A DNA stretch of 64,000 nt from Metarhizium brunneum (lineage: Eukaryota; Ascomycota; Sordariomycetes; Hypocreales; Clavicipitaceae): assembly GCF_013426205.1 (NCBI RefSeq), contig NC_089423.1, positions 868,001 to 932,000 of the forward strand, written 5' to 3'. Positions 63,401 to 64,000 of the stretch are shown here, piece by piece. Made by a program: the position numbers and the translations under genes. The notes beneath the pieces are model-generated. The model saw nothing but the letters and a program-made list of their open reading frames with translations, searched no databases and had not been told where the DNA came from. Position 1 is the stretch's first letter. Every line of letters begins with the position of its first letter.

Positions 63401-64000
63401 TCAAGACAATGCCATTTCAGAGGCCTTGAACTCCCCCTTCTCAGCCAACAAGGCCGGGAGGTCCTCCTTCTCAAATGCCTCTCCAATCCCCAACTGCTCA
63501 GGCTTCCACCCCATGGACCGCAACCTATCAGCCCTATTTCTGCAGCTGCATCCCACGACATCCGGCGTGAATTGACCAAACAAGTCGACGTACTCAGACT
63601 CCGGAATAGAGCGGGTGTCGGGCGTGGTAATTCGACTCGCCTTGTAGAGGCCCTTCCCAATAATAGCGCCGACTTCAGCCCATGTAACTTGGCCGCTTTC
63701 GCAGAAGAAGTAGGGATTTTGGAGCTCGGGGTCGGAATCTGCAGCGCCCTCAATCCAGTGAAGGACTTGGACGTAGGCCTGAGAAATTCGATTAGATACC
63801 GCGGGCTTTTTAGAATCATTTTGTTTGGGGATACTACCTTGGCCAGATCACGGACATGTACTACACCCCAGGCCTTTTTGCCAGTGCCGACGTAGCCGGC
63901 TTGCCCGTGTTTGCAGGCAAATCGAGTCAAGGCTGGAATCTGGTACAAATCTTCAAGTTAGATGGTGACTAGTGGCTTCAATTCCATGGCATACCTGGAT
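63401..64000 (-). CDS. NAD(P)-binding NmrA/epimerase-like protein, 3' part
   Basis: The gene enters from the right edge. Visible exons: >64000-63995, 63950-63838 and 63778-63401, with introns of 44 and 59 nt (the second, GTAGTA...TTTCTCAG, is phase 0). The readable C-terminal part includes WGVVHVRDLAK, VLHWIEG, NPYFFCESGQVTWAEVGAIIGKGLY, SIPESEYVDLFGQFTPDVVG, NRADRLRSMGWKP and a C-terminal EAFEKEDLPALLAEKGEF. This pattern is common in extended/atypical short-chain dehydrogenases of fungi (NAD-dependent epimerase/NmrA-like), where VHVRDLA lies after the active-site region. The nucleotide-binding GxxGxxG and catalytic residues lie outside the window. Confidence 0.8.

Noticed and set aside
1..64000. 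CRISPR arrays, bacterial operons, riboswitches, rRNA genes
   Set aside because: None seen; the window is fungal nuclear DNA. tRNA genes could not be excluded by eye, but no cloverleaf was recognised.

Overview
The window is eukaryotic and comes from a filamentous ascomycete. The evidence is genes cut by many short (about 45-95 nt) GT-AG introns, several with a visible CTAAC-like branch site; fungal-only families (a Zn2Cys6 regulator, a NACHT protein, a CBM1 domain, a GPR1/FUN34 transporter, a fungal-type homoaconitase); and repeats decayed in the manner of repeat-induced point mutation (RIP). The gene set would suit a hypocrealean fungus such as the insect- or nematode-associated Clavicipitaceae, but the order is an inference, not something I can prove from the sequence.

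Layout. 1-504 is the 3' end of a polysaccharide deacetylase. About 0.9-12.5 kb is a graveyard: an amino-acid transporter pseudogene, reversed LTR relics, one intact small secreted protein (3511-4224), a solo LTR (5943-6137), then two large divergent genes (6147-8191 minus, about 9.5-12.5 kb plus) that keep long readable frames but carry several in-frame stops and a frameshift. 12.5-24 kb holds scattered single genes: a Cys-rich secreted protein (13390-13703), a But2-C-like protein, a 358-aa protein of an uncharacterised family, an alpha/beta hydrolase and a secreted-type ORF without a start codon, among transposase and serine-hydrolase relics. 24-29.4 kb has a Zn2Cys6 regulator, a GPR1/FUN34/YaaH transporter and a cyanamide hydratase.

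29.7-36.9 kb is the most notable accessory locus. Three intact multi-exon genes encode coiled-coil proteins. Two of them have a short hydrophobic segment between long helices, as in alpha-helical pore-forming toxins. 38.5-41.1 kb is a NACHT-domain NLR-like gene without visible C-terminal repeats. 41462-48531 is a complete Ty3/gypsy LTR retrotransposon with two 252-bp LTRs and a 5-bp target duplication, turned by RIP into a very AT-rich relic. After it come an M43 metalloprotease with a C-terminal cellulose-binding domain, a 775-aa homoaconitase in nine exons (lysine pathway), a SAM methyltransferase, a second solo LTR with perfect target duplication, a small secreted Cys-rich protein, a broken BAHD-type acyltransferase, an APH-like kinase, and the 3' part of an NAD(P)-binding reductase that leaves the window.

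The window does not form one pathway. Ordinary metabolic genes (homoaconitase, transporter, hydratase) alternate with accessory genes for secretion, possible toxin function and self/non-self recognition, embedded in LTR debris. At least nine copies or fragments of one LTR family are recognisable. Exon boundaries were placed by hand, using splice signals and frame continuity.
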